Below, one piece after another: positions 27,348-38,174 of a stretch of 64,000 nt of DNA (positions are counted from its first letter, which is position 1; each line of letters begins with the position of its first letter). Origin of the DNA: Symploca sp. SIO2E9 (GTDB lineage: Bacteria > Cyanobacteriota > Cyanobacteriia > Cyanobacteriales > Coleofasciculaceae); NCBI GenBank assembly GCA_010692645.1, contig JAAHGS010000001.1:62001-126000 (forward strand). The letters are read 5' to 3'. Position numbers and translations under genes: made by a program. The notes beneath the pieces are model-generated. The model had not been told where the DNA came from, made no database searches, and saw nothing but the letters and a program-made list of their open reading frames with translations.

Positions 27348-28415
27348 ATGTTGCTAAGCAATGTATTCTCCGCCAGTTACACTATTGCTCGAAACCGCTT
27401 TCGAGAAGCTGCACTTAATTTAAAGGCTAATTTGGAATCATTTGCCATTGACGAAAAAGGGTCTAACCATGAAGAATTGACCATTGATTTTGCTTTTATT
27501 GGTGTCAAACAACCAAAATGGATGGTTGTTGTTTCATCAGGATTACATGGTATTGAAGGTTTCTTTGGCTCAGCGGTTCAGCTGGCTTGGATGCAAGAGG
27601 CTGTAGGTAGAAATGAATTACAAATAGGTACTGATGGGGCAATATTACTTATACATGCAATCAACCCTTATGGTATGGCGTGGTTGAGAAGAACGAACGA
27701 GGATAATATTGATCTCAATCGTAATTTTCTGCTATCAAATAAAACCTATAAGGATGCACCATTTGAGTATTCGTTGCTCAATGACTTCCTTAATCCCAAA
27801 TCGCCACCACCACTAATAGATCCTTTTGTGTTGATTGCAATTAGGACTATTTGGCGTTACGGTTATCCTGTTGTCAAACAAGCAATTGCTGGTGGTCAGT
27901 ATGAATTTTCAGAGGGACTATTCTTTGGAGGCAGTAGCCCAGCAAAATCTACACAAATCATTCAAGCTGCCTTGCCTCAATGGGTAAGTTCAGCCCAACA
28001 GATTATTCATCTTGATTTTCATACTGGACTAGGAAAATGGGCAAACTATGAACTGTTTCCAAGTGTTTTACCTGACCCCTCTCGTTATACAAGGGTATTT
28101 AGACAATTTGGACTTGATAAAATTGCGGATCGCGTACCATACAAATGTCGGGGATTGATGGGGAATTGGTTGGCTAATAACTTGATTCACACAAACTACA
28201 TCTATTTTAACGCCGAATTTGGAACTTATTCAGGTCTTAAAGTCTTAGCTAGTCTTCGCGCAGAGAATCGTTTTCATTTCTACGGAAAAGAGGATCACAA
28301 GGGTATTAAAGCGCAATTATATGAAGTATTTTGTCCCAAAGCTTCTGCATGGAGGCACAGTGCACTTACACAAGGGTTGGCGTTAGTTAACAAGGCTTTA
28401 GAAGTGTCTCCTTAG
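27348..28415 (+). CDS. DUF2817 / M14-like metallopeptidase family protein
   Basis: VVVSSGLHGIEGFFGSAVQ, 'LIHAINPYGMAWLRRTNEDNIDLNRNF', 'IIHLDFHTGLGKWANYELF'. Confidence 0.88.
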   Translation: MLLSNVFSASYTIARNRFREAALNLKANLESFAIDEKGSNHEELTIDFAFIGVKQPKWMVVVSSGLHGIEGFFGSAVQLAWMQEAVGRNELQIGTDGAILLIHAINPYGMAWLRRTNEDNIDLNRNFLLSNKTYKDAPFEYSLLNDFLNPKSPPPLIDPFVLIAIRTIWRYGYPVVKQAIAGGQYEFSEGLFFGGSSPAKSTQIIQAALPQWVSSAQQIIHLDFHTGLGKWANYELFPSVLPDPSRYTRVFRQFGLDKIADRVPYKCRGLMGNWLANNLIHTNYIYFNAEFGTYSGLKVLASLRAENRFHFYGKEDHKGIKAQLYEVFCPKASAWRHSALTQGLALVNKALEVSP

Positions 28416-28575
28416 CATACAACAACTCTTAAGAAGACTTTAATCCTTGTGATAACATTCATCGAAGCGGAAATAATTAAACGAAAATTGAGACGACAGA
28501 TGTAATCTGGAGGAAGCAGGCGTAGGCTTACTGAGTGAGGCAAGCTAGCTGTTAGTGAAGCTCAAATAATAATCA

Positions 28576-29334
28576 ATGCTCAAGAAGACAGATTTAATTT
28601 TAGTTGCTGGTGCTACTGGTGGAGTGGGACAGTTAGTAATTGCCAAATTATTGTCAAAAAATCTCTGTGTGCGTGCTTTAAGCAGAAGTAGAAATAAAGC
28701 CAGACAGATGTTTGGTGAGGCAGTAGAAATAGCGGTGGGAGATCTTCGCTACCAAGAGACTTTAGCCACAGCTACAAAAAATGTGACCCATATTATCTGT
28801 TGCAGTGGTACTACAGCCTTTCCTTCTCAGCGATGGGATTTCCTCAACTGGTTTGTTGCCAAGAACACGCCCAGAGCAGTAGATGGCTCAGGAGTCAAAA
28901 ACTTAGTAGCAGCTGCACCTGAAAACCTGAAAAGATTTGTGTTGATTTCTTCCTGTGGGGTGTTGCGAAAAGAGCGATTTCCATTTAAGGTTCTCAACGC
29001 TTTTGGAATACTCGATGCCAAACTAGAGGCAGAAGCAGCCATTAAGGCTTCGCAATTACCATACACGATTATCCGTCCGGGGCGGTTGATAGATGGACCA
29101 TATACATCCTACGACCTAAATAGTTTACTAAGAGCCAAAACCGAGGGCAAAAAAGCAGTAGTGATCGGAACCGGAGATACTCTAAATGGAGAAAGCAGCC
29201 GCATTGATGTAGCGCAGGTTTGTGTGGAGTGTTTAAATTATCAAGTGACAGTAGGAAAAGCTTTTGAGCTCATCAATTATGGAAAAAGACCAGCGGTGAC
29301 GGATTGGGAACAACTGTGGGCTCAAATTGGTTAA
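28576..29334 (+). CDS. NAD(P)-dependent SDR-family oxidoreductase (atypical, NmrA-like)
   Basis: LVAGATGGVGQLVIAKLLSKNLCVRALSRS, 'RFVLISSCGVL', 'YTIIRPGRLIDGPY'. Confidence 0.85.
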   Translation: MLKKTDLILVAGATGGVGQLVIAKLLSKNLCVRALSRSRNKARQMFGEAVEIAVGDLRYQETLATATKNVTHIICCSGTTAFPSQRWDFLNWFVAKNTPRAVDGSGVKNLVAAAPENLKRFVLISSCGVLRKERFPFKVLNAFGILDAKLEAEAAIKASQLPYTIIRPGRLIDGPYTSYDLNSLLRAKTEGKKAVVIGTGDTLNGESSRIDVAQVCVECLNYQVTVGKAFELINYGKRPAVTDWEQLWAQIG

Positions 29335-29418
29335 GGAAGGTAGGAAAAAATGAGAGTTTCCCAGGTAAGCGAATGAGAGCAAAGAACCCAAGCTTGGCAC
29401 AGAGAATGTCTCTGATGA

Positions 29419-29730
29419 AAGGATGGAGTACACAGGTGTCGATTAATGCCCCACAGCAGCTGGTGTGGGAGGTTGTCACTGATTTTATAGAGCTATAGCC
29501 ATTGGAATCCCTTTGTACTAAAGGCAGATGCAAAGTTTGAGGTTGGGGGGACAATAAATTTTGTAGAAGAACTTAAAGAGTTTGGTAAACACGGGCTCAA
29601 AGCCCAATTTCTGTCAATTGAGCCAGTTAAAAGTTTTGTCTGGCAAGGGCATTGGGGGGCATCGTTATTGAAGTGTCTTCAGTTGATAGGGGGCAAATTA
29701 CCTACCAACTTATCCCAGCATTTCTTTTAA
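29419..29730 (+). pseudogene. SRPBCC-domain protein, frameshifted
   Basis: STQVSINAPQQLVWEVVTDF | SYSHWNPFVLKADAKFEVGGTINFVEELKEFGKHGLKAQFLSIEPVKSFVWQGHWG lies in two frames. Confidence 0.7.
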
Positions 29731-29777
29731 TTTTCCCAGACCTATCAACAATGAACAATGAACCATAAACACTTCAT

Positions 29778-30935
29778 TCAATTGTTAGCGTATTGTGTCT
29801 CCTTCATCAGTTGACTATACTTCTGTGGTTCTGTTTGCAGCTTTACAGAGAGGCTATCAATTCCTTCTTTTTCCAGTAGCTCCAAGACTGCTACATTGAA
29901 TTGTTCTTCGACGGTATAATATAAGCTTAGATTGTCAACCAATACCGTAATCAAAATAACGCGGGCATTATCTTCAATTTTTTGAAACCTAACTGTAATC
30001 TGTTCAGGAACAATGCCATCAATAGATTGGCAAATTTCTCTAATAGAGGCACAAATTTTGGCAGTCTTTTGCCCCGAAATAGCGTCGATTTTTAGATTCC
30101 AAGTAAAACCCCACATCAGCCGATCTGCACCATCATATTGTGACCAATTTTCGACAGTTCCACTGATCATTTTGGAATTTGGAACTTTGACGATCGCACC
30201 CCATTGAGTTAACCGCAGAGTTGTACTTCTAAAGCCGATCTTGGCAACCTGAGCAAAACCACTTAATCCAGGTACCATCAGCCAGTCACCTTCTCGGAAA
30301 AGACCATCTGAGTAGATAATGACTGTACAAAACCAGTCATAGACAATATCTTTTAATAATAAACCTATGGTGATACCTGCGCCACCTAGTATACCGACTA
30401 GTGCAGTGGCAGATTTGCCCAAAAATATCTCACTGCCCTTGAGAAGTATAATAACAATGGCTATGGTTTGAAAGATCTTCGGTATAAAGGGTCTTAGTAT
30501 ATCATCGAGATCGCTGTCAGTCCGTAGTACAGAGTTAGCAAGTAGCTGTCCTAAGATTGAGGAAGCACGGTAAACAACAAAGGCAATAATGACAATGGTT
30601 ACTAAATTGAGAAAACTGACTATTGCTGTGCTTAATTGCTCACCAAGTTCCTCTGCCATAATCACCTGCACTAGCCAGATTCCAGCCAGGAGCATTAGCA
30701 AGTTTAATGATGGTTTCAGAACCGCAATCAATTCATCATCTAGCCTTGTCTGTGTTTTACTAGTTAAGCGCTCGATGCTTTTGATTATAATTGCAGCAAA
30801 GGTTTTCCTCAGCCCTTGTGTGAGTATGATGACTATGGCAACTAGAAGGATTTTTGACAGTGGTATATCAAAAGTGAAGGGATTCTCTTTAATTGCCGGG
30901 AACCAATCTTGAATTGCAGTCCAAATATTTTCCAT
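29778..30935 (-). CDS. Mechanosensitive ion channel family protein (MscS-like)
   Basis: Multi-TM N-term; GILGGAGITIGLLLKDIVYDWFCTVIIYSDGLFREGDWLMVPGLSGFAQVAKIGFRSTTLRLTQWGAIVKVPNSKM. Confidence 0.9.
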   Translation of the reverse strand: MENIWTAIQDWFPAIKENPFTFDIPLSKILLVAIVIILTQGLRKTFAAIIIKSIERLTSKTQTRLDDELIAVLKPSLNLLMLLAGIWLVQVIMAEELGEQLSTAIVSFLNLVTIVIIAFVVYRASSILGQLLANSVLRTDSDLDDILRPFIPKIFQTIAIVIILLKGSEIFLGKSATALVGILGGAGITIGLLLKDIVYDWFCTVIIYSDGLFREGDWLMVPGLSGFAQVAKIGFRSTTLRLTQWGAIVKVPNSKMISGTVENWSQYDGADRLMWGFTWNLKIDAISGQKTAKICASIREICQSIDGIVPEQITVRFQKIEDNARVILITVLVDNLSLYYTVEEQFNVAVLELLEKEGIDSLSVKLQTEPQKYSQLMKETQYANN

Positions 30936-31656
30936 CTCTTATAGTCTTCCTAAAGGACTCCTCAAAATCAAAACAATGTTTAAGCTATATTCCTCAGAAG
31001 TACTTCCCTAAAGAAAGTATTCACCGCATACCCCCACTCCTGAACAAGGGAAGGTACCAAAACCAAGTTATTCCAGCCTTGTGAAAGTGAACGATTGGGA
31101 CTCAAGGCAAGAGTAGAGAGTTTAAACTTCTACATTCACCTTCATAAATCACTTCTAAGGACATATAGATATTAATCTTTTGTGGGGTAGCATGATCTAA
31201 CAAGAAAACAATTGAGCAAAAATAAAGATACCATGATACATTATAAAAATCAATTTGGGAGAATTGGCATGGAAATCTGAATCGAGCTTGATGCAGATTA
31301 GCTCTGATTGTGGTCATTATCTCTGAAATAGCTGGAAACTGGCAATGGCAGTTAAGCTTGAAGGATGCTATTACTCTAACTCAACAGAACTATTGTAAAA
31401 AATACTTTTGCAATAGTTTGCTCAAGGGTAAGCTGTCGCTCATTTAAAAGACTTTTATTAAATCAAGAAAGTAAACTTGGAACTCTTGTACCTTCTGTCT
31501 TGGAGTCTTTGATCTTAACCTTGCTCTTGTTTCCAACTCACTGTTATAGCCGTCGCCACTATGATTAGGACACTTCCTTGTTCCCTACTCCCTGCTAAGA
31601 GCTCCCTTTGAATCAAAATAGAATGTCCTAACTGATATGTCCGTTGCTATAAAAAT

Positions 31657-32604
31657 CTAATCTTGGTAATTAACTAAGCCAGACAGCCTTGCTCCTACTG
31701 TTTTGTGTGCAACCTCCTTGCCTTCAGTTAATAAATACTCTAGAAAAGTTTGAGCAACCACAGATAGTTGCTTACCTTTGGGGTAAACTGCATACCAATA
31801 GCGCTCAATGGGAAACTTTTCTACGTCTAGAATCGCCAACTGAGAGTTAGGACTATTTAGAGCTAAGGTGTGTACAGATAATACAGAAATTCCTAAACCA
31901 CCAGCAATTGCCTGTTTAATCGCTTCATTACTGCCCAAATCCAGTCGCACTTTCAGTGCAATCTTATGCTCATCAAAGAGATCCTGCACTGCTTTGCGTG
32001 TTCCTGATCCAGGTTCCCTCATAATAAAATACTCAGTAGCAAGACGTTCAAGTCGGATACGTTTTTCGGGTACCAGAGGATGATCAATTGGTGCCAATAC
32101 TACTAAAGGGTTTTCTAGCACTGGCTGAGTGTCAACTTCCATATTCTCCGGTAGTTGACTCATAATATATATGTCGTCCACATTTTCATTTAAGCGAGAG
32201 AGTATGCCTTCATGATTAGTAACCTGTAGGGAAATATCAATTCCCGGATAACGCTTGCAAAAAGGACCTAATAAACGGGGAACAAAATATTTTGCTGTCG
32301 TAATCACTGCCAGACGTAATCGACCCTGTTTCAGACCTTTAATATCTGCTACAGTCATCTCAAATTGGTCTAAATGTTCAAAGACTTGACGGCAGGTTTT
32401 GACAAGTTCCTCACCAGCTTGCGTCAGATAGATGCGCTTGCCAACTTGGTCAAATAGGGGCATGCCCACGGCCTTAGTCAGTTGTTTTACCTGCATAGAG
32501 ACAGTGGGTTGGGTAAGAAACAGCTCCTCTGCTGCTCGCGTAAAGCTATTGTGCCTAGCAACTGCTTCAAATACCCTTAGCTGGTGCAGAGTGGCTTGTT
32601 TCAA
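31657..32604 (-). CDS. LysR-family transcriptional regulator (CbbR/CmpR/RbcR-type)
   Basis: HTH 'ATLHQLRVFEAVARHNSFTRAAEELFLTQPTVSMQVKQLTKAVGMPLFDQ'; close in style to cyanobacterial carbon regulators; adjacent to ccm genes. Confidence 0.9.
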   Translation of the reverse strand: MKQATLHQLRVFEAVARHNSFTRAAEELFLTQPTVSMQVKQLTKAVGMPLFDQVGKRIYLTQAGEELVKTCRQVFEHLDQFEMTVADIKGLKQGRLRLAVITTAKYFVPRLLGPFCKRYPGIDISLQVTNHEGILSRLNENVDDIYIMSQLPENMEVDTQPVLENPLVVLAPIDHPLVPEKRIRLERLATEYFIMREPGSGTRKAVQDLFDEHKIALKVRLDLGSNEAIKQAIAGGLGISVLSVHTLALNSPNSQLAILDVEKFPIERYWYAVYPKGKQLSVVAQTFLEYLLTEGKEVAHKTVGARLSGLVNYQD

Positions 32605-32891
32605 GTATATTTCTCCTTAGCATTTTATATAGATTATATCTATGACAATCATCGTTAAAAAGACATTTATCTATGAGGATTTCGAGTTATTATTGCCAAT
32701 AACTGGAACAAAGGACAGTCTTCCTTCCCTTTAGCGTTGCACGAGAACTGGTTCAGTGTTGGGAAAATCATCTGTTAGTTTCCTTGTCAGAGGCACAGCA
32801 GTCCCAACGGCTAGTTTTTGAGCAGCGCTTTTTTTTGTAACCATTCCGCTGTAAAAATCTAGCAACTTACCAAGTCATAATTACAAACTTT

Positions 32892-33665
32892 TTATGAGTC
32901 TTTGGTACTCATCGGGAGCTTTCCTAAATCTGGCAATTCTACCAGCTCCTTGACTTCTTCTTTCACCTTAATTGGTAACACTAGCGGTTGAGGTTCTGCC
33001 TCAATCAGGCACTGTGCCACTGGCAGGGATTTCTCCAAGTCTTCTAGGGGGCGAGGTATAACTGTGACAGCAACGATTTCACCAATCTGTTGTGCTTGGG
33101 CAATGCCAACCTGTAAAGCCATAGCCACATTGGCTACAGCACCCCTGATAATCGCAGTACACAAACCATCTCCAATGGTTTCGTAGGCACTTAGTTGAAC
33201 ATCGGCAGCCTTGAGCATCGCATCTGCTGCTCCCACCATGGCTGGGAATCCCCGCGTCTCCAAAAGACCCAAGGCTTGATTACTAACCCGACCGTGATTG
33301 TACCCCGAGAGCTGCTCTAATAGTTTACAACCGATGGGAAACACTACTTCCAAGTTAGGAAATGGTCTAGGAAGTACCGTAGATGAGTGTAAACGACCTT
33401 CTTGCTGGGCGTGTTCAACACCAGCTTGAACAGCAATCCGAACTTCGGCAATAGTACCCCTTACAATCGCAGTACACTGACCACTGCCAGTTTTTTCGTA
33501 ACCGACAAGAGTAACGCTAGCCGCTTTGAGCATAGCATCAGCCGTACTCACAATCACTGGAAAACTGAGGGTAGAGACTAAGCCCAAAGAATCTTGACTA
33601 CGGCGCTCTTTCCCTCGCCAAGTCCTTTGGGAAACAATCCCATTTCTATATAAATCCATGATCAA
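32892..33665 (-). CDS. ccmO: Carboxysome shell protein CcmO (two tandem BMC domains)
   Basis: Two BMC domains: [45 protein letters not shown] and ALGLLETRGFPAMVGAADAMLKAADVQLSAYETIGDGLCTAIIRG. Confidence 0.9.
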   Translation of the reverse strand: MIMDLYRNGIVSQRTWRGKERRSQDSLGLVSTLSFPVIVSTADAMLKAASVTLVGYEKTGSGQCTAIVRGTIAEVRIAVQAGVEHAQQEGRLHSSTVLPRPFPNLEVVFPIGCKLLEQLSGYNHGRVSNQALGLLETRGFPAMVGAADAMLKAADVQLSAYETIGDGLCTAIIRGAVANVAMALQVGIAQAQQIGEIVAVTVIPRPLEDLEKSLPVAQCLIEAEPQPLVLPIKVKEEVKELVELPDLGKLPMSTKDS

Positions 33666-34526
33666 ACCTCCATTTAGTCTTTGGCTGTTAGTTATGGGCT
33701 TGTATTAAGTCTAGAAACTAACAACTACAAACTAGCAACTTAGAGGGTCCGGAATTGTTACAGCTAGGATAATGGGCAATCTGTGAGTACTTGCCGGAAT
33801 TGCTCTGGCAGAAGTTGGTTTCCATGAGTTACTGGTTAAATTTAAGTCTGGCGAAGCCTTGGTCTAGGGGAAAAGGCGAGAAAAGAAAACAGTATATTCA
33901 GAACTGAAGAGCAAGCATTCCCCCTTATCTACAATTTAGATTATTAGATGCTCAAAAGCTTAATTATAGCAAATCTAAATAAAATGTAAAATCCCCCTAT
34001 TCCCTCCTGGTACCAATATCTTCACAAATTCAATAGACTGGCTATATATACCTATAATCTTTGCTAAGCCGACTTTGAGTAGCAAAAAGGTTCAGTCTCC
34101 GCAATCAGCAAGCCTTTTATGAAAATTTTGTAAAAAAAGACAATTTTTATGATATAACGATTACCCATAGAGGTTTGTCTTGAGATTCATAGACATTTCT
34201 TATAAGGTGACATGGGGTGGGATCATGGTAAAGGTATAGTCAACAACAAGGCTTTCGAGGTTTACCGAAATCATTCGTGCGATACTCTGCTGGCTATTTT
34301 TAACCTATATATTAGCTTAGTTTCTAAACCTTTACACTAATAAAATCAGCGCTCAATCCAATCTTCTTGACTCAAGATTATTGATTAATTTTGAGTTTAG
34401 AGCGATAACAGTAATCAAAAAATATAGCAAGTTTTGTAAATTACTTAAATTTTGTAAATTACTTAAATTTAGAACAATTTCTCCGAAAGCGAATGGCGAG
34501 TCAATTTGTATCTTTATTAATCTCTC

Positions 34527-36281
34527 ATGCAACTTGTTAACCGTCTACATTTCAGGAATTTGCGCGGCGATCTTTTTGGCGGACTAACTGCCGCCATTGT
34601 CGCCTTGCCTCTAGCGCTAGCCTTTGGTGTCTCTTCCGGTGCCGGAGCAATTACTGGTCTTTACGGTGCCATCTTTGTCGGTTTTTTTGCAGCTTTGTTT
34701 GGGGGAACTCCCTCACAGATTTCTGGTCCAACAGGTCCAATGACTGTGGTAATGACAAGTGTCTTTACCGCCCTGATTACTAAAAACCCAGAAACTGGCT
34801 TGGCAATGGGTTTTACCGTTGTCATGCTGGGTGGGTTATTTCAGATTCTCTTCGGTGTGCTGCGCTTAGGGAAATACATTACCCTGATGCCCTACACAGT
34901 GATATCTGGCTTCATGTCAGGTATTGGTGTGATCATTATCATTATCGAGATTGCTCCTTTGCTAGGACACCAAACTTATGGCAGTGTGGTGGAATCACTA
35001 CGCGAGTTACCCGGCTTTGTGATGGATCCCAAGCCAGCAGCAACGGCTTTAGGGCTCCTGACACTAGCAATAGTTTTTGGTTCACCGCCCAAGCTCAATC
35101 GGATACTACCAGCACCACTGCTAGCTTTGGTCGTCTGTACTTTGATTTCTGTTTACCTGCTGCCGGGGAGCGAAATCATGCGGATTGGAGAAATACCGAT
35201 TGGTTTGCCGAAAATCCATTTGCCAGTATTTAATTTTGCTCAAATCAAAGATATAGTTGGCTATGGTTTGATGCTAGCAACCTTGGGTGCCATTGACTCT
35301 CTACTAACTTCACTAGTTGCCGATAATATTACTAGAACACAGCACGATTCTGACCGTGAATTAATCGGTCAAGGTATCGGCAATCTAATTTCTGGTTTGT
35401 TTGGTGGCTTACCTGGTGCTGGTGCCACAATGAGAACAGTGATCAATGTTTATGCTGGTGGCAAAACGTCTCTGTCTGGAATTATTCATGCTCTAGTTCT
35501 ACTGATCATCGTTTTATGGGCTGGAGGCTTAACTGAGAATATTCCCCATACAGTTCTGGCAGGTATCTTGATTAAAGTGGGGATTGACATTATCGACTGG
35601 AGTTTCCTCAAACGAGCTCACCGTATATCTTTCAAAGCAACGGGATTGATGTATGCAGTGCTACTGCTAACCGTATTTGTAGATTTGATTACTGCGGTGG
35701 CGGTTGGAGTATTTATAGCTAACTTACTGACAGTCAAGCGCCTGAGTGAAATCCAGAGCGACAAAATAAAGGTCATCACTACTCCCAGTGATGAAATGTC
35801 TTTGAGCCACGAGGAAAAATTGCTTCTAAAACAGGCTGGTGGTCAGATTATACTATTTAGGCTAGGCGGACCAATGAGTTTTGGTGCTGCTAAGACAATT
35901 TCCCAGCGGATGTCAATTGTAGAAAACTATGATGTCCTGATCCTAGATTTCAGCGACGTGCCGATGTTGGGAATTACCACTTCTTTGGCAATTGAGAATA
36001 TGGTCAAAGATGCCTGTGAAAAACGCCGTCAAGTGTTTCTTGTCGGTGCCTCTGGTAAGGTTAAAGCTAGGCTGCGGCGCTTAAAGGTTCTGAATTTATT
36101 ACCACCAAAGAATCGAGTTTCTACCCGTCTCTATGCACTTAAGAAGGCAATGGCACTGATTCAAGGGTATGGAGCACAGGAGAATGGCGCTACACTCAAC
36201 GAGAATAGTTTAGAGACGGATAATTCTGCTACCAATGATACTGAGGCAGATACGAATGAAACGATACTTAGGGATAGGTAA
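34527..36281 (+). CDS. bicA: SulP-family transporter, BicA-like bicarbonate transporter
   Basis: NLRGDLFGGLTAAIVALPLALAFGVSSGAGAITGLYGAIFVGFFAALFGGTPSQISGPTGPMTVVMTSV plus a STAS domain; embedded in a CCM gene cluster. Confidence 0.82.
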   Translation: MQLVNRLHFRNLRGDLFGGLTAAIVALPLALAFGVSSGAGAITGLYGAIFVGFFAALFGGTPSQISGPTGPMTVVMTSVFTALITKNPETGLAMGFTVVMLGGLFQILFGVLRLGKYITLMPYTVISGFMSGIGVIIIIIEIAPLLGHQTYGSVVESLRELPGFVMDPKPAATALGLLTLAIVFGSPPKLNRILPAPLLALVVCTLISVYLLPGSEIMRIGEIPIGLPKIHLPVFNFAQIKDIVGYGLMLATLGAIDSLLTSLVADNITRTQHDSDRELIGQGIGNLISGLFGGLPGAGATMRTVINVYAGGKTSLSGIIHALVLLIIVLWAGGLTENIPHTVLAGILIKVGIDIIDWSFLKRAHRISFKATGLMYAVLLLTVFVDLITAVAVGVFIANLLTVKRLSEIQSDKIKVITTPSDEMSLSHEEKLLLKQAGGQIILFRLGGPMSFGAAKTISQRMSIVENYDVLILDFSDVPMLGITTSLAIENMVKDACEKRRQVFLVGASGKVKARLRRLKVLNLLPPKNRVSTRLYALKKAMALIQGYGAQENGATLNENSLETDNSATNDTEADTNETILRDR

Positions 36282-36336
36282 AATCAAATATAAAAAAAGA
36301 AGACTACAAATAGTCTGACTTTAAGTAATAAGTAAT

Positions 36337-36389
36337 AAGCAATAAGTAATAAGTGAGAAAAATAACATTGATTACTTATTGCTTTTTCC
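36337..36389 (+). terminator. Terminator-like hairpin built from a heptamer array after the SulP gene
   Basis: aagcaataagtaat ... attacttattgctt perfect 14-bp stem followed by ttt. Confidence 0.55.
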
Positions 36390-36454
36390 TTAAATTAGCA
36401 ATTCATCCCCACGCTCCCTGAAAGGTCTTTCCGTGGGGCTTATTGTCGGACAAG

Positions 36455-37012
36455 CTAAGAACTCATCAATAAAAGATGGGAGGGATTAAGATGCAGCAAC
36501 CAAGGCGATTGTCTGGCTTTAATGAGCTGCCATTGCCTTCTCATTAGTTGAGCTTTCAGATGCCAATCATTTGAGTCTGTTGGAGAACTATGGATTTTAA
36601 GATAGAGAGTAATCTGATCAGGTGTTTCAACAGCATGAGCTAGCCAAACTGGAAAAGTATTTTCCTGAGAATTATCACTCACAAAGACTAGGTCATGAGC
36701 CCTAATGCCAACATAGGCAAAATCTTGAGGAGGAGCTTCGATAACTTTTAAAGTGCAATCCCACTCAGTTGCTTCTACTTCTGTTGGTGAAATAATGTAA
36801 GCACGAGAAAGATTTTGACACTGAGTCATTTGAGCAACACCAACTGTGTTAGGACGAGAGAAAATCTGAGTTTTATGATCGTAGGCAATTACTCTCCCCT
36901 GCTCAAGAATGAGTAAATTCTCGCAGACACGATAGGCTTCGTCTAGATTATGGGAGACAAATAGAGTTACACCTTGATAAGTGGAGATACCTTTGACAAG
37001 TTGTTTTTCTAC
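36455..37012 (-). pseudogene. Truncated molybdate ABC transporter ATPase (ModC C-terminal part only)
   Basis: Minus frame reads VEKQLVKGISTYQGVTLFVSHNLDEAYRVCENLLILEQGRVIAYDHKTQIFSRPNTVGVAQMTQCQNLSRAYI..., i.e. ABC H-loop onward. Walker A, signature motif and Walker B are missing. Confidence 0.8.
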
Positions 37013-37116
37013 CTAACGCTATATATTCATTTGATATTAGTTAATGACTGAAACTATTGTTCCTTCTGTCTTGGAGCCTTCTGCCTTGCTGTTGTTCATT
37101 TGTAATGCACGACAGC

Positions 37117-38046
37117 TTAGTTTTCTCCAAGATGAATGAAACCGTATTTAGTGAAAACCTGACTAGCTTCTTTGGTAAAGAGAAATTCGATAAATTCTTG
37201 TGCGGCTTCCGGGTTCTCGCTAAACTTAATCACCGCAGTCGGGTAAAATATTTGAGAGTGATCAGATGACTCAGCAACAGCAGCAATTTTGATTTGCTCA
37301 TTGTTAGGTTTGACATCTGTAGTAAAAGTAATCCCGGCATCAGCACTACCACTCCTGACGTATTCAAGTACCTGTCGGGAATGTTTTCCAAATACAAGTT
37401 TGGGTTTTATTTGTTCATTAATTGTCTGCGATTTAAACACTTCAACACTATAGCTTCCAATAGGGGAAGAGGTTGGCTCCCCGATAGAGATACGTTCAAC
37501 TTTCTCATCAGTCAAATCTTGGAAGCTAGACACATCACTATCACTTGGAACGATTAATGCTACTTTATTCTGAAGTAGGTTTTTACGACTTCCTGAAAGC
37601 AACAGTTGTTTACTCTCTAGCCGATCCATCTTATCAGCAGCTGAAGAAATGAAGACATCAGCAGGAGCGCCTTGCTCAATCTGCTGCTGTAAGGCTCCGG
37701 AATTGGCTAAATTCAGAATAACGTCAACCTCAGGTTTCTGTTGTTCGTAGAGTTCCTCAATTTCCCGGATCGGGTCAACAATGCTATTAGCAGCTGATAT
37801 GATCAAATCTACCGTTTTTTGTTGAGATTGAGCAGTAGGAGGGTTGTTATTTGGACTACAAGCTCCTAGCAGTAGTGAGACTATAAATACTGCTCCTAGT
37901 GGTCTTATTGATGAGATTTTTTTAGACAAATCTAAAGAACCTAAACTTTTTTCTTGAACGAAGTTTAGCATTAATCTCAAGGAAAGACTCTTGCCTATAT
38001 TTGTACTTAGGTTAGTTCGCTCAACTTGTATGCGAAATTGCTGCAA
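37117..38046 (-). CDS. modA: Molybdate ABC transporter substrate-binding protein
   Basis: Lipoprotein signal 'LLLGACSPN'; 'VDLIISAANSIVDPIREIEELYEQQKPEVDVILNLANSGALQQQIEQGAPADVFISSAADKMDRL'. Confidence 0.92.
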   Translation of the reverse strand: MQQFRIQVERTNLSTNIGKSLSLRLMLNFVQEKSLGSLDLSKKISSIRPLGAVFIVSLLLGACSPNNNPPTAQSQQKTVDLIISAANSIVDPIREIEELYEQQKPEVDVILNLANSGALQQQIEQGAPADVFISSAADKMDRLESKQLLLSGSRKNLLQNKVALIVPSDSDVSSFQDLTDEKVERISIGEPTSSPIGSYSVEVFKSQTINEQIKPKLVFGKHSRQVLEYVRSGSADAGITFTTDVKPNNEQIKIAAVAESSDHSQIFYPTAVIKFSENPEAAQEFIEFLFTKEASQVFTKYGFIHLGEN

Positions 38047-38174
38047 TTATAATAGTTTCCTGGAGAGAGTCAGCAATAACTAAATAACTAAATAACTATT
38101 GGCATCACGCTAAGTAGTCGGACATAAATAAATGTGACTGTGTAAACAATTATGAAATCGCCCGAGCGTTAAGT

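Noticed and set aside
31020-31600. tRNA or other structured RNA gene in intergenic regions
   Set aside because: No cloverleaf-like pattern could be supported by eye; would need tRNAscan-SE/Infernal.
36395-36445. ccccacg...cgtgggg hairpin as an IS605 end or a terminator
   Set aside because: The hairpin is real, but a single short stem does not distinguish between a terminator for modC and an IS relic; left uncalled.
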